From DASXMT01 sp963803065 (lineage in GTDB: Bacteria > Actinomycetota > Acidimicrobiia > Acidimicrobiales > RAAP-2), in NCBI GenBank assembly GCA_963803065.1, contig CAWDKW010000004.1, forward strand, positions 1 to 64,000: DNA of 64,000 nucleotides, written 5' to 3'. Below, piece after piece: positions 51,541 through 60,193 of this stretch. Position 1 is the first letter of the stretch; each line of letters opens with the position of its first letter. The notes under the pieces were generated by a model. It did not search any database and was not told where the DNA came from. It worked only from the letters and a program-made list of their open reading frames with translations. A program made the position numbers and the translations under genes.

Positions 51541-52710
51541 GTGAACCTCCTCGACGTGCTGTTGCTCGTGGTCGTCGCCGTCGCGGCGATCGAGGGGCTG
51601 CGACTCGGAGCCGTGCTGCTGACCTTGTCCTTCGTCGGCTTCTGGCTGGGCATGTACCTCGGCGCCCTGCTTGCCTCGGTGACCGTCCACTGGGTGCACT
51701 CGCAGCCCTCCCGGACAGCGGTCGCCCTGATCACCATGATCGGGAGCGCGGTCCTCTTGGGGACGGCCGGTCGGGTCATCGGGGCCCGATCCTTCCGCGC
51801 CCTCCACCGGGGCAGGCTCGGCTCCGTGGATTCGGCCCTGGGCGTGGCCGTCGCCGTGGTGGCCTCCCTCCTCGCCGTATGGCTGGTGGCCAGCACCCTG
51901 GTCAACAGCTCCTATCCCAGCCTCAACTCGGTGATCGCCAACTCCACGATCATCCGCTCCCTCGACGATGTCCTGCCCGCGCCCCCCTCGGTGTTCTCCC
52001 GCGTGCAGGCCTTCCTCTCCCAGGAGGGTTTCCCGCCTGTCTTCGCCCAGCTGGCACCGGCCTCGGCCGGCCCCGTCGCCTTGCCCGACGCGGCCACCGT
52101 CAACGCCGCCGTGAACGCGGCCGGTGCGTCGACGGTCAAGATCGTCGGGGACGGGTGCGGGCAGATCCAGGAGGGCTCGGGCTTCGTGGTCGCACCCGGC
52201 CTGGTCGTCACCAACGCCCATGTGGTGGCGGGGATCCCGCACCCGACGGTGGAGGACGCTAGTGGCACCCACGACACCGCGGTGGTGCTCTTCGATCCGT
52301 CGTTCGACCTGGCCGTCCTGCGCACCAACGTGACCGAGCCGGCCCTGCCGCTCGATGCGCAGACGGTTCCCCGCCAGACCCAAGGAGCAGTGCTGGGCTA
52401 TCCCGCTGGTGGGCCGTTTGCCTACGGCCCGGCCGGCGTCATGGCCGAGTTCGAGGCCCAGGGACGTGATATCTACGGTCAGGGCCTGACCGTACGGGAT
52501 GTCTACGAGATCGAGGCCACCGTCCGGCCGGGGAACTCGGGCGGCCCCCTGGTGCTGCCCAACGGGGAGGTCATCGGCATCGTGTTCTCGCGGTCCACCA
52601 CCAATGACACCATCGGGTACGCCCTGACCTCCCCCGGGGTGATCACCAGGGTGCACCAGGCCGAAGCGGCATCGGGGACGGTCGGGACGGGCGGTTGCAC
52701 CAACGGGTAG
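51541..52710 (+). CDS. MarP-like CvpA-domain periplasmic serine protease
   Basis: The 389-residue protein starts with four predicted membrane helices of the colicin V production (CvpA) type (VNLLDVLLLVVVAVAAIEGLRLGAV...). A chymotrypsin-like protease domain follows (~200-389) with Ser/Asp/His triad VVTNAHVVAG (His), DPSFDLAVLR (Asp) and RPGNSGGPLVLPNGEV (Ser). Mycobacterium tuberculosis MarP (~397 residues) has the same layout and is needed for acid and oxidative stress survival. Two Cys residues flank the domain (DGCGQIQ, GGCTNG) and may form a disulfide. The GTG at 51541 is chosen because similarity begins there. It diverges from the RDD gene. Confidence 0.88.
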   Translation: MNLLDVLLLVVVAVAAIEGLRLGAVLLTLSFVGFWLGMYLGALLASVTVHWVHSQPSRTAVALITMIGSAVLLGTAGRVIGARSFRALHRGRLGSVDSALGVAVAVVASLLAVWLVASTLVNSSYPSLNSVIANSTIIRSLDDVLPAPPSVFSRVQAFLSQEGFPPVFAQLAPASAGPVALPDAATVNAAVNAAGASTVKIVGDGCGQIQEGSGFVVAPGLVVTNAHVVAGIPHPTVEDASGTHDTAVVLFDPSFDLAVLRTNVTEPALPLDAQTVPRQTQGAVLGYPAGGPFAYGPAGVMAEFEAQGRDIYGQGLTVRDVYEIEATVRPGNSGGPLVLPNGEVIGIVFSRSTTNDTIGYALTSPGVITRVHQAEAASGTVGTGGCTNG

Positions 52711-52733
52711 CCGTGGCGACCCGGTCGAACCAC

Positions 52734-52748
52734 GAGCACGGCGTGCTC
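52734..52748 (+). terminator. Short hairpin after the MarP-like gene
   Basis: GAGCAC and GTGCTC flank GGC between the MarP-like gene and the glycosidase gene. No U-tract follows, so its terminator role is tentative. Confidence 0.35.
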
Positions 52749-52765
52749 AGGCTAAACATGTCCCC

Positions 52766-54766
52766 GTGACGCTCCCGATCGAGGACTACGCCATCATCGG
52801 CGATCTGCACACGGCAGGGATGGTCGGGCGCGACGGCTCGATCGACTGGCTGTGCCTGCCCCGGTTCGACTCGGCCGCGTGTTTCTCGAGGTTGCTGGGC
52901 GAGGACGAGCACGGTCGCTGGAAGCTGGCTCCCGTCGGGGCCCATCGGGCCACCCACCGCCGCTACCGGGGCGACTCGCTGGTGCTCGAATCGGAGTTCG
53001 TCACGCCCGAGGGGACCGTCCGGGTCGTGGACTGCATGCCCATCCGGCAGGAGCATCCGGAGGTCGTCCGCCTGGTCGAGGGGGTCCGGGGCCGGGTGTC
53101 CATGAGGATGGACCTGACCATCCGATTCGGGTACGGGCAGATCGTTCCCTGGGTCCGCAGGCTCGACGGGACCCTGGTGGCCATCGCCGGCCCCGACGGC
53201 CTCTCCTTGTGGACGCCGGTCCACACCCGCGGCGAGGACTTCTCCACCGTGGCCGACTTCACGGTGTCCGAGGGGCAACAGATCCCGTTCTCGCTGGCCT
53301 GGTTCCCGGCCAGCGAGGATCCCCCCCGTCCCGTCGCCGCCCTCTACGCCATCGAGGACACCGAGACCTGGTGGCACGACTGGGTGACCCAGTGCACATA
53401 CACCGGGCGCGACCGGGAGGCGGTGGTCCGGTCGCTCATCACGCTGAAGGCGCTGACCTACCATCCCACCGGCGGCATCGTCGCCGCCGCCACCACCTCC
53501 CTCCCCGAGACCCTCGGCGGCTCCCGCAACTGGGACTACCGGTTCTGCTGGCTGCGCGACGCCACCCTCACCCTCGAGTCGCTCATGCGGGGCGGCTTCT
53601 ATGAGGAGGCCATGGCCTGGCGAGACTGGCTGTTGCGAACGGTCGCCGGCGATCCCTCGCAGCTCCAGATCATGTACGGCGCCGGCGGCGAGCGCCGGCT
53701 GGACGAGTGGGTGGTCGACTGGCTGCCAGGGTACGAGGGCTCGGCCCCGGTCCGCATCGGGAACGCTGCATCGGGCCAGTTCCAGCTGGACGTCTACGGC
53801 GAAGTGATGTCGGCCCTCTACGAGGCGACCCTGGCCGGGGACCACTTCCGTGACCCGGCCTGGGACCTGCAGTGTGCGTTGATGGACTTCCTGGAGGACG
53901 GCTGGCGCAAGCCGGACGACGGCATCTGGGAGGTCCGGGGCCCTCAGCGCCACTTCACCCACTCCAAGGTCATGGCCTGGGTGGCGGTGGACCGCGCCAT
54001 CAAGACGGTGGAGAACTGCAACTCGGACGGCCCCGTCGACAAGTGGCGCGCCCTCCGCCAGGAGATCCACACCCAGGTCACCACCCAGGGCTTCAACGCC
54101 CACAAGGGCTCGTTCACCCAGTACTACGGGTCCGACGGCCTCGATGCCAGCCTGTTGATGATCCCTCTGGTGGGGTTCCTGCCCGCCACCGACCCCCGGG
54201 TCAAGGGCACCATCGAAGCCGTAGAGCGCGAGCTGCTCGACGGCGGCTTCGTGCTGCGCTACCAGACGGCCACGGCCGGCGACGTCGACGGCCTCGCCGG
54301 TAGGGAGGGCGCATTTCTGGCCTGCTCGTTCTGGTTATCCGACTGCCTGTCGATGATCGGCCGGGATGAAGATGCCCGTAGCCTCTTCGACCGCCTCTTG
54401 GAGCTGCGCAACGATCTCGGTCTGTTGTCCGAGGAGTACGACCCGGCTGCCGGCCGGCTGGTCGGGAACTTCCCGCAGGCCTTCTCGCACGTCTCGCTGG
54501 TGAACTCGGCATCCAAGCTGGCCGGAGAGTCCAAGCCGATCATGCAGCCCGAACTGATGAGCCAGACGCGGAGGGGCATGATCCGGTCCAAGACCGGATC
54601 GGGACGGCTGCACCGCCTGGGCCAGCAGTCCCACCACCACAGGGATCGACGTGCCCCGATGGGCACGCCGGCCGTGCCGGCCGAGAAGGCGCAGACGGCC
54701 GACCCCGCGAGCGAGTCGATGGGGCCGGGGGGAACCTCGGCGGCCAAGGATGCGGGTTCGGGATAG
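52766..54766 (+). CDS. Glycoside hydrolase family 15 enzyme (glucoamylase/trehalase type)
   Basis: At 666 residues it matches actinobacterial GH15 proteins. N-terminal beta domain: IEDYAIIGDLHTAGMVGRDGSIDWLCLPRFDS. The (alpha/alpha)6 barrel holds GSRNWDYRFCWLRDATLTLESLM (~253-275, substrate pocket), the general-acid region KPDDGIWEVRGPQRHFTHSKVMAW (~390, Glu in IWE) and the base region LGLLSEEYDP (~555). Similar mycobacterial proteins hydrolyse trehalose using phosphate. No signal peptide, so cytoplasmic trehalose or glycogen breakdown is likely. GTG start, 55 bases after the MarP-like gene. The last ~60 residues after SLVNSASKLAG are Arg/Ser/Ala-rich and likely unstructured. Confidence 0.85.
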   Translation: MTLPIEDYAIIGDLHTAGMVGRDGSIDWLCLPRFDSAACFSRLLGEDEHGRWKLAPVGAHRATHRRYRGDSLVLESEFVTPEGTVRVVDCMPIRQEHPEVVRLVEGVRGRVSMRMDLTIRFGYGQIVPWVRRLDGTLVAIAGPDGLSLWTPVHTRGEDFSTVADFTVSEGQQIPFSLAWFPASEDPPRPVAALYAIEDTETWWHDWVTQCTYTGRDREAVVRSLITLKALTYHPTGGIVAAATTSLPETLGGSRNWDYRFCWLRDATLTLESLMRGGFYEEAMAWRDWLLRTVAGDPSQLQIMYGAGGERRLDEWVVDWLPGYEGSAPVRIGNAASGQFQLDVYGEVMSALYEATLAGDHFRDPAWDLQCALMDFLEDGWRKPDDGIWEVRGPQRHFTHSKVMAWVAVDRAIKTVENCNSDGPVDKWRALRQEIHTQVTTQGFNAHKGSFTQYYGSDGLDASLLMIPLVGFLPATDPRVKGTIEAVERELLDGGFVLRYQTATAGDVDGLAGREGAFLACSFWLSDCLSMIGRDEDARSLFDRLLELRNDLGLLSEEYDPAAGRLVGNFPQAFSHVSLVNSASKLAGESKPIMQPELMSQTRRGMIRSKTGSGRLHRLGQQSHHHRDRRAPMGTPAVPAEKAQTADPASESMGPGGTSAAKDAGSG

Positions 54767-54842
54767 GCCCCGCCGCCGTCTTCGGTCGGGCTGACGGCAC
54801 CGAGCTCGTCTGCTGCCCGAGCCTGCACAGAGGAGGAAGGAC

Positions 54843-54884
54843 ATGAAGGCGCTCGAGGAGATGATCGAGGTGGCTCGACCGTGA
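54843..54884 (+). CDS. 13-codon leader ORF coupled to the MBL hydrolase
   Basis: This ORF encodes MKALEEMIEVARP and has the strongest ribosome-binding site in the window (AGGAGGAAGG just upstream of the ATG). Its TGA overlaps the GTG of the metallo-beta-lactamase-fold gene (GTGA at 54881-54884). This may be a translational-coupling leader peptide, or a remnant of a longer N-terminus. Its short length makes a functional peptide unlikely. Confidence 0.5.
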   Translation: MKALEEMIEVARP

Positions 54885-55885
54885 GCGGTTCGCAACCCCA
54901 CTCCCACGCCCATGATCGCCGGGCCTCCCCCGACCATCCGGCCGACGCCGCGCCGAGCAATGCCGGGGTCGGGACCCGCATCGCCCCGGGCGTCCTCGAG
55001 CTCGACACCTTGCTCGGAGGGTGGGAGCGGGTCACCGCCGGCTACCTCATCGACGGCCCCGCTCCGGTCCTGGTGGAGACGGGCAGCCAGAGCTCCGTCC
55101 CCGTGCTCTTGGACCAGCTCGCCCGGATCGGGCTGGCGGCCGAGGACCTGGCCGGAGTGGTCGTCACCCACATCCACCTGGATCACGCCGGTGGGGTGGG
55201 CGACGTGGCCCGGGCCTTCCCGAGGGCCACGGTGTACGTGCATGAGAAGGGCGCCCGCCATCTGGTCGACCCGACCAAGCTGGTCGACTCGGCCTCCCGC
55301 GTGTACGGACCGCTCCTCGATTCACTCTACGGGCGGCTCGACCCCACCCCCCCAGAGCGCATCCACGTGCTCGAGGACGGCGAGGCCATCGCCGTCGGTC
55401 CGGACCGCTCCCTCATCGCCGTCGACTCACCCGGCCATGCCAAGCACCACGTGGCCCTGCACGACACCTCGAGCGGCATCCTCTTCGCCGGGGACGCGGT
55501 CGGCGTGCGACTCCCCGACGTGGGCGTGCTCCGACCGGCCACGCCGCCACCGGACTTCGACCTGGACCTTGCGCTGCACTCCCTCGACCGGTTCGCCCAG
55601 CGGCGACCGTCGGGGATAGCGCTGGCCCACTACGGGTTGCTCGGCGACCCCGAGGGGCTCCTCGAGGAGGCGCAGGGCACGCTCCGGCTCTGGGCCGAGA
55701 TCGCCGAATCGGCGTTCGACCGCGGAGAGGACATTGCCGACGCCCTGTCTGAGGCCTTCGACCCCGCTCTGGTCGACGTCGCACCCGAGCACCGCGAGAA
55801 GCACGAGGTGCTGAGCGGCGTCCATTCCAACGCCGCCGGGTTCCACCGCTGGCTGACGCTGCGTCAGTCGCCCACCAGCCGCTGA
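54881..55885 (+). CDS. MBL-fold metallo-hydrolase
   Basis: A 334-residue metallo-beta-lactamase-fold protein. The metal motif HxHxDH is VVTHIHLDHAGGVGDVAR (~95). Later ligands are the His in SPGHAKHHVALHD (~190), the Asp in LFAGDAVGVR (~208) and a terminal His in ALAHYGLLG (~255). Many such enzymes are lactonases, thioesterases or glyoxalase II-like; the family does not resolve further here. GTG start inside the end of the leader ORF; the N-terminal ~30 residues (His/Pro/Ala-rich) are not conserved-looking, so a later start is conceivable. Convergent with the SHOCT gene. Confidence 0.8.
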   Translation: MSGSQPHSHAHDRRASPDHPADAAPSNAGVGTRIAPGVLELDTLLGGWERVTAGYLIDGPAPVLVETGSQSSVPVLLDQLARIGLAAEDLAGVVVTHIHLDHAGGVGDVARAFPRATVYVHEKGARHLVDPTKLVDSASRVYGPLLDSLYGRLDPTPPERIHVLEDGEAIAVGPDRSLIAVDSPGHAKHHVALHDTSSGILFAGDAVGVRLPDVGVLRPATPPPDFDLDLALHSLDRFAQRRPSGIALAHYGLLGDPEGLLEEAQGTLRLWAEIAESAFDRGEDIADALSEAFDPALVDVAPEHREKHEVLSGVHSNAAGFHRWLTLRQSPTSR

Positions 55886-55934
55886 GGGCTCCCGGCGCGC
55901 CGTCTCGGGCCGGGCCGATCCCCCGCCGGGCGAC

Positions 55935-56354
55935 CTATTGCGGGGCCGAGGCGGCGGGCGTGTTGATGATGTCGTTCTTCAGTCTGAGGTACTCCTCCTC
56001 GGTGATGTCGCCCTTGTCCTTGAGATCGGCCAACTTGGCCAGCTGGTCGGCCCGGCCGGTCGTCCCCGCTGCCTGCTGGACATAGTGCTGGAAGGCCTGC
56101 TCCTGCTCCTTGGCCGCATCGATCGAATGGGCTCGCATCTTGTCGCCGCGGGCGATGAAGTACACGAGGATGCCGATGAGGGGAATGACCAGAACGAAGA
56201 GGATCCACAGCGCCTTGACCCAGCCCTTCATGTCATGGCTCCGGAAGATGTCGATGAACACCGAGATCATCAACCAGATCTCGATAAAGAACAGGAAGAA
56301 CCACAAGAACCCGTACACCAGCTGGCCGTCGCCGAACTCCGCGAACATCGTCAC
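55935..56354 (-). CDS. PLDc_N / SHOCT-domain membrane protein
   Basis: The 139-residue protein has an N-terminal hydrophobic segment (LVYGFLWFFLFFIEIWLMISVFIDIF) and a second (ALWILFVLVIPLIGILVYFIARGD), the pattern of the PLDc_N two-helix domain, then a coiled region. It ends with a SHOCT motif, LAKLADLKDKGDITEEEYLRLKNDII. Such proteins are small membrane proteins of unknown role. ATG start at 56354 (or 56348). Divergent from the MFS gene, sharing a 144-base region with possible promoters for both. Confidence 0.85.
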   Translation of the reverse strand: MTMFAEFGDGQLVYGFLWFFLFFIEIWLMISVFIDIFRSHDMKGWVKALWILFVLVIPLIGILVYFIARGDKMRAHSIDAAKEQEQAFQHYVQQAAGTTGRADQLAKLADLKDKGDITEEEYLRLKNDIINTPAASAPQ

Positions 56355-56498
56355 ACCCCGTTGCTAGTCGATAATTCCGACCACACTCTATGGGCCATCC
56401 GAGTCCGCCACGTGTATTCCCTACACCGGAACGGGTATAGGCCTCTCGACGAAGGGGGAGTCGAGGTGCGACACGGGGATCCAAGGTCAGGGGTGCAC

Positions 56499-58004
56499 AT
56501 GGGGACGGTCACCTCGAAGATCCCGAGCCGGCTCGATCGGCTGCCGTGGAGCCGGTGGCACTGGATGATCATCGTCGGGCTGGGCACCGTGTGGATCCTC
56601 GACGGCCTCGAAGTGACGGTGATCTCCTCGATCACCGGCCGGGTGTCAGCTGCGGGTAGCGGGGTATCGATCACCTCCGCCCAGATCTCCGGATTCGGTG
56701 CCGCCGTCTACGTGCTCGGGGCCTGCCTCGGCGCCCTGTTCTTCGGTCAGCTCACCGATCGGTTCGGCCGGAAGCGGCTGTTCATGATCACCTTGGCTGT
56801 CTACCTATCCGGGGCGCTGCTCACCGCCTTCTCGTTCGCCCCCTGGTGGTTCTACTTCTTCCGGTTCATCACCGGTGCCGGGATCGGCGGAGAGTACAGC
56901 GCCATCAACTCGGCCATCGACGAGCTGATCCCGAAGGCACACAGGGGGCGGGTCGACATCGCAATCAACGGGAGCTACTGGCTGGGAGCCATCGGTGGAG
57001 CCCTCCTCTCCGTGCTGGTGCTGAACGAGTCCATCTTTCCGGTGTGGCTGGGCTGGCGGTTGGCTTTCGCCCTGGGCGGCGTGCTCGGGCTGATCATCCT
57101 GTTGGTCCGCCGGAACGTGCCCGAGAGCCCGCGATGGCTGCTCATCCACGGCCATCAGGACCAGGCCGAGCGCATCGTCGGAGACATCGAGCGACGCGTG
57201 GCCGCAGAGCGAGGGAAGCTGAGCGATGTCTCCGATGACAGGGCCATCACCATCCGGCAGCGCCACGCCATTCCCCTCACCGAGATGTTCCGGACCCTGG
57301 CCAAGCTCTACCCGAAGCGCTCGATCCTGGGATTCTCCCTGTTCGTCGGTCAGGCCTTCCTCTACAACTCGATCCTCTTCGGGTACACGACTGTTCTGGC
57401 CACCTTCTTCGGGGTGTCCACCGGTGACGCCCCCTACTACCTGGTGGCCTTCGCGGCCGGAAACCTGATCGGCCCGCTGGTCCTCGGCCCGCTCTTCGAC
57501 TCGCTCGGGCGCAAGCAGATGATCTCCACGACGTACCTGCTCTCGGGGGTCCTCTTGTTGATCACCGGGCTGCTCTTCCAGCATCATGTGCTCACCGCGA
57601 CGACGTTGACCATCGCCTGGATAGTGGTGTTCTTCTTTGCGTCGGCCGGGACCAGTGCTGCCTACCTCACCGTGAGCGAGGTCTTCCCGATGGAGACCCG
57701 GGCCATCTCCATCTCCGTGTTCTACGCCATCGGCACCGGCGCGGGTGGCATCATCGGCCCCCTCCTCTTCGCCAAGATGGTGGCGACCAAGGACGCCACC
57801 GACGTCTTCTGGGCATTGGCCCTGGGCGCCGGCCTGATGATCGTGGGTGGGATCGTCGAGTTGATCCTCGGCGTGCGTGCCGAGCGCAAGGGCCTCGAGG
57901 AGATCGCCATGCCTCTGACCGCGGCTGACGCCGAAGCCGAAGCCGGCTCCGGACCTGCTGATCGGGCCGGAGGCGGCGCGGCCGGAGCGCTGGCCCGCAC
58001 CTGA
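56499..58004 (+). CDS. MFS transporter, sugar/metabolite:H+ symporter type
   Basis: A 501-residue transporter of 12 predicted membrane helices. Signatures: GLGTVWILDGLEVTVIS (helix 1), GQLTDRFGRKRLFMITL (loop 2-3, D-R-x-G-R-K-R), FRFITGAGIGGEYSAINSAIDELIP (helix 4-5), RVDIAINGSYWLGAIGG, VPESPRWLLIHGHQDQAE (PESPRWL in the central loop), and GPLFDSLGRKQMIS (loop 8-9). This is the layout of the sugar-porter/metabolite-H+-symporter subgroup. ATG at 56499 follows a weak AGGGG; GTG at 56493 is an alternative. Possibly works with the neighbouring hydrolases, but the substrate is unknown. Confidence 0.88.
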   Translation: MGTVTSKIPSRLDRLPWSRWHWMIIVGLGTVWILDGLEVTVISSITGRVSAAGSGVSITSAQISGFGAAVYVLGACLGALFFGQLTDRFGRKRLFMITLAVYLSGALLTAFSFAPWWFYFFRFITGAGIGGEYSAINSAIDELIPKAHRGRVDIAINGSYWLGAIGGALLSVLVLNESIFPVWLGWRLAFALGGVLGLIILLVRRNVPESPRWLLIHGHQDQAERIVGDIERRVAAERGKLSDVSDDRAITIRQRHAIPLTEMFRTLAKLYPKRSILGFSLFVGQAFLYNSILFGYTTVLATFFGVSTGDAPYYLVAFAAGNLIGPLVLGPLFDSLGRKQMISTTYLLSGVLLLITGLLFQHHVLTATTLTIAWIVVFFFASAGTSAAYLTVSEVFPMETRAISISVFYAIGTGAGGIIGPLLFAKMVATKDATDVFWALALGAGLMIVGGIVELILGVRAERKGLEEIAMPLTAADAEAEAGSGPADRAGGGAAGALART

Positions 58005-58006
58005 CC

Positions 58007-58020
58007 CGCCCGGTCGGGCG
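58007..58020 (+). terminator. Short GC hairpin after the MFS gene
   Basis: CGCCCG and CGGGCG around GT immediately follow the MFS stop codon. It lacks a U-tract, as most candidates here do. Confidence 0.45.
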
Positions 58021-58118
58021 ACAACCGCCGCGCTCGAAGCTGCTCTCGACGCGATCATGCAATTCCACGTCGTTTCGCCTAACCTTGCGCCATCCATCAC
58101 GGCCGAACGGGGGTGCAG

Positions 58119-60020
58119 ATGCGTAGGAACATAGCCGTGTTGGGCGCAAGCGCCGGTGTTGTCGTGGCCCTCATCGCGATGGTGGTCGCCATGCCCCTCG
58201 CCGGCGCCGCTCCTGGCAACCAGTTCGCCCGCCCGGGCCCGGGCAACGCGGCCGGTCCCTTCCGCACGCCCTTTGCCGGCCCCTCGCAAACGGTCTGCGG
58301 GACAGCAGGTGCCGGCTTTGCCCGTTGCTTCGTTCAGGTGCTCCAGCCGGGCAGCACGACCCAGCAGGTGCCCCAGGCCAACGGCTCCACCGCTGCACCC
58401 AACACGGCCGGGGGGAGCCCGGGAGTGGTGACGGCGCCATCGGGCCTCTCCCCGAGCACGATCGACTCGGTCTACGGCTTCTCCGCCGCCACCAACTCGG
58501 GCGCGGGCAAGACCATCGCCATCGTCGACGCCTACGACGACCCCGGTGCGGCCAGCGACCTCAATGCGTTCAGCCAGCAGTGGGGGCTCCCGCAATGCAG
58601 CACCGCCAATCCCTGCTTCTCCAAGGTCAACCAGGCCGGCGGTACCAGCTATCCGGGCGGCAACTCCAGCTGGGACCTGGAGATCAGCCTCGACATCGAG
58701 TGGGCGCACGCCCTCGCCCCGGCCGCGACCATCCTCCTGGTCGAAGCCAACTCCAACAGCTTCGCCGACCTGACCACCGCTGAGCAGTACGCGGGAGCCC
58801 ATGCCGACTACGTCTCCAACAGCTGGGGTGGGTCGGAGTTCTCGGGCGAGACGGTGTACGACAGCGCCTTCACCGCCCCGGCGGGCAGGAGCGTCAGCTA
58901 TTTCGTCGCCACCGGAGACACCGGTGGGGCCGTCGAATACCCGGCGACCTCCCCCGACGTGGTCGCCGTCGGCGGGACCAGCCTCTTGTTCAGCTCGTCG
59001 GGCACGTTCTCGGCCGAGAACGCATGGAGCAGTGGTGGAGGCGGATGCAGCACGGTGGAATCTGCACCGTCGACCCAGTCGAGCTTCAGCCAGTACGCCC
59101 AAGCCGGTTGCAACGGTCGCCGATCGACGCCGGACGTGTCCTTGGACGCCGACCCGGGCTCGGGTGTGGCGGTCTATGACAGCACGCCGTACTCAGGGTC
59201 GTCGGGCTGGTGGACGGTGGGGGGCACGAGCGCATCGACGCCCATGTGGGCCGCCGAATCGGCGGTGCTCGGTTCCGCGGTCAACTCGGCGACCGTCTAC
59301 TCGGCGACCATTCCCTTCCGGGACGTCATCTCGGGAAGCAACGGCCACTCGACCCTCACCGGCTACGACCTGGCCACCGGCCGCGGGAGTTGGGCGTACA
59401 CCCCGGGTCCGTCGACATCACTTTCGGCCGCGCTGGCCAGTGGCAACGTCGCACTCACGTGGACGGCACCGACCGGAGCTCCGCCAACGAGCTACTCGGT
59501 GTACCGGAGCACGACCTCAGGTGCCGAGACGTTGCTGGCGTCCGGAATCGGCACGCCGTCGTTCACCACCGCCCCACCTCCATCGGGCACGACGTATTAC
59601 TACGAGGTCCAAGCCGTGGACGGTGCCGGCACTGGACCGTTCTCCAACGAGGCCTCGATTGCCGGATCGTCCCCTCCATCGACGACGACCACGACGACCT
59701 CGCGACCCACCACGACAACCACGACGACCAGCACGACAACGACCGTGGCCCATCCGTTGACCGCCAGCTTCACCAAGAGCTGCGTTCGGGCATCGTGTAC
59801 GTTCACGTCGACCTCGAAGGATTCGGGGGGCACCATCACGAGTTACGCATGGAGCGGTGGAAACGGCATCTCAGGAACGGCCTCCAGGATCTCCCACGCG
59901 TTCACGACCGCCGGGACCTTCTCCGTTCAGCTCACGGTGACCGACAGCCGGAAGCTGACGGCGACCGCTACCAACCAGGTGATCTGCCGCAGCTCCTTCG
60001 GCCGCCTTAGCTGCTCGTAA
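58119..60020 (+). CDS. Secreted S53 (sedolisin/kumamolisin-type) serine-carboxyl peptidase with FN3 and PKD domains
   Basis: A ~633-residue exported protein. A signal peptide covers ~1-32 (RRNIAVLGASAGVVVALIAMVVAMPLAGAAPG). The peptidase domain (~115-415) shows the acid/Ser triad of family S53: Glu and Asp in SSWDLEISLDIEWAHALAP, the oxyanion Asp in VATGDTGG and the nucleophile in GGTSASTPMWAAE (SGTSxS-like). The usual ~180-residue activation prodomain is missing or reduced to ~80 residues. After it come an FN3-like domain (~435-520), a Thr-rich linker (~530-550) and a PKD-like C-terminal domain (~560-630). It is expected to digest extracellular protein at acidic pH. ATG at 58119 preferred over the nearby GTG because of the GGGGG spacing. 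Confidence 0.88.
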   Translation: MRRNIAVLGASAGVVVALIAMVVAMPLAGAAPGNQFARPGPGNAAGPFRTPFAGPSQTVCGTAGAGFARCFVQVLQPGSTTQQVPQANGSTAAPNTAGGSPGVVTAPSGLSPSTIDSVYGFSAATNSGAGKTIAIVDAYDDPGAASDLNAFSQQWGLPQCSTANPCFSKVNQAGGTSYPGGNSSWDLEISLDIEWAHALAPAATILLVEANSNSFADLTTAEQYAGAHADYVSNSWGGSEFSGETVYDSAFTAPAGRSVSYFVATGDTGGAVEYPATSPDVVAVGGTSLLFSSSGTFSAENAWSSGGGGCSTVESAPSTQSSFSQYAQAGCNGRRSTPDVSLDADPGSGVAVYDSTPYSGSSGWWTVGGTSASTPMWAAESAVLGSAVNSATVYSATIPFRDVISGSNGHSTLTGYDLATGRGSWAYTPGPSTSLSAALASGNVALTWTAPTGAPPTSYSVYRSTTSGAETLLASGIGTPSFTTAPPPSGTTYYYEVQAVDGAGTGPFSNEASIAGSSPPSTTTTTTSRPTTTTTTTSTTTTVAHPLTASFTKSCVRASCTFTSTSKDSGGTITSYAWSGGNGISGTASRISHAFTTAGTFSVQLTVTDSRKLTATATNQVICRSSFGRLSCS

Positions 60021-60193
60021 GCGACACCTGACTCTGGGACACAACCAGGGACGAGCAGCCACAGCCGTGACCAATAGCCCCCCGGTCGTCCGCGACGTCG
60101 CCCGCGACAGTGGGTGCCCATGTCGCGCGACATCAATCTGGCGGTCTGGCTATCTGACTGGCTGGCCCAACTGATCTGGCCCAACTGGCTGGC
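60021..60193. other. Short intergenic region with palindrome and CTGGC repeats
   Basis: It contains the perfect palindrome ATGTCGCGCGACAT (60120-60133) and several CTGGC / CTGGCCCAACT repeats (about 60145-60193), immediately 3' of the CCA end of tRNA-Ser on the minus strand. Terminator or regulator-binding site are both possible. Confidence 0.4.

Noticed and set aside
55938..56498. A longer N-terminus for the MFS transporter
   Set aside because: The upstream part of the frame is antisense to the SHOCT gene and has no transporter features. Similarity begins at MGTVTSK.
56805..59102. A very long minus-strand open frame antisense to the MFS and S53 genes
   Set aside because: It has no domain motifs, is Gly/Arg/Asp-rich and mirrors the coding strand; high GC content keeps opposite frames open. 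The plus-strand genes have clear family signatures.
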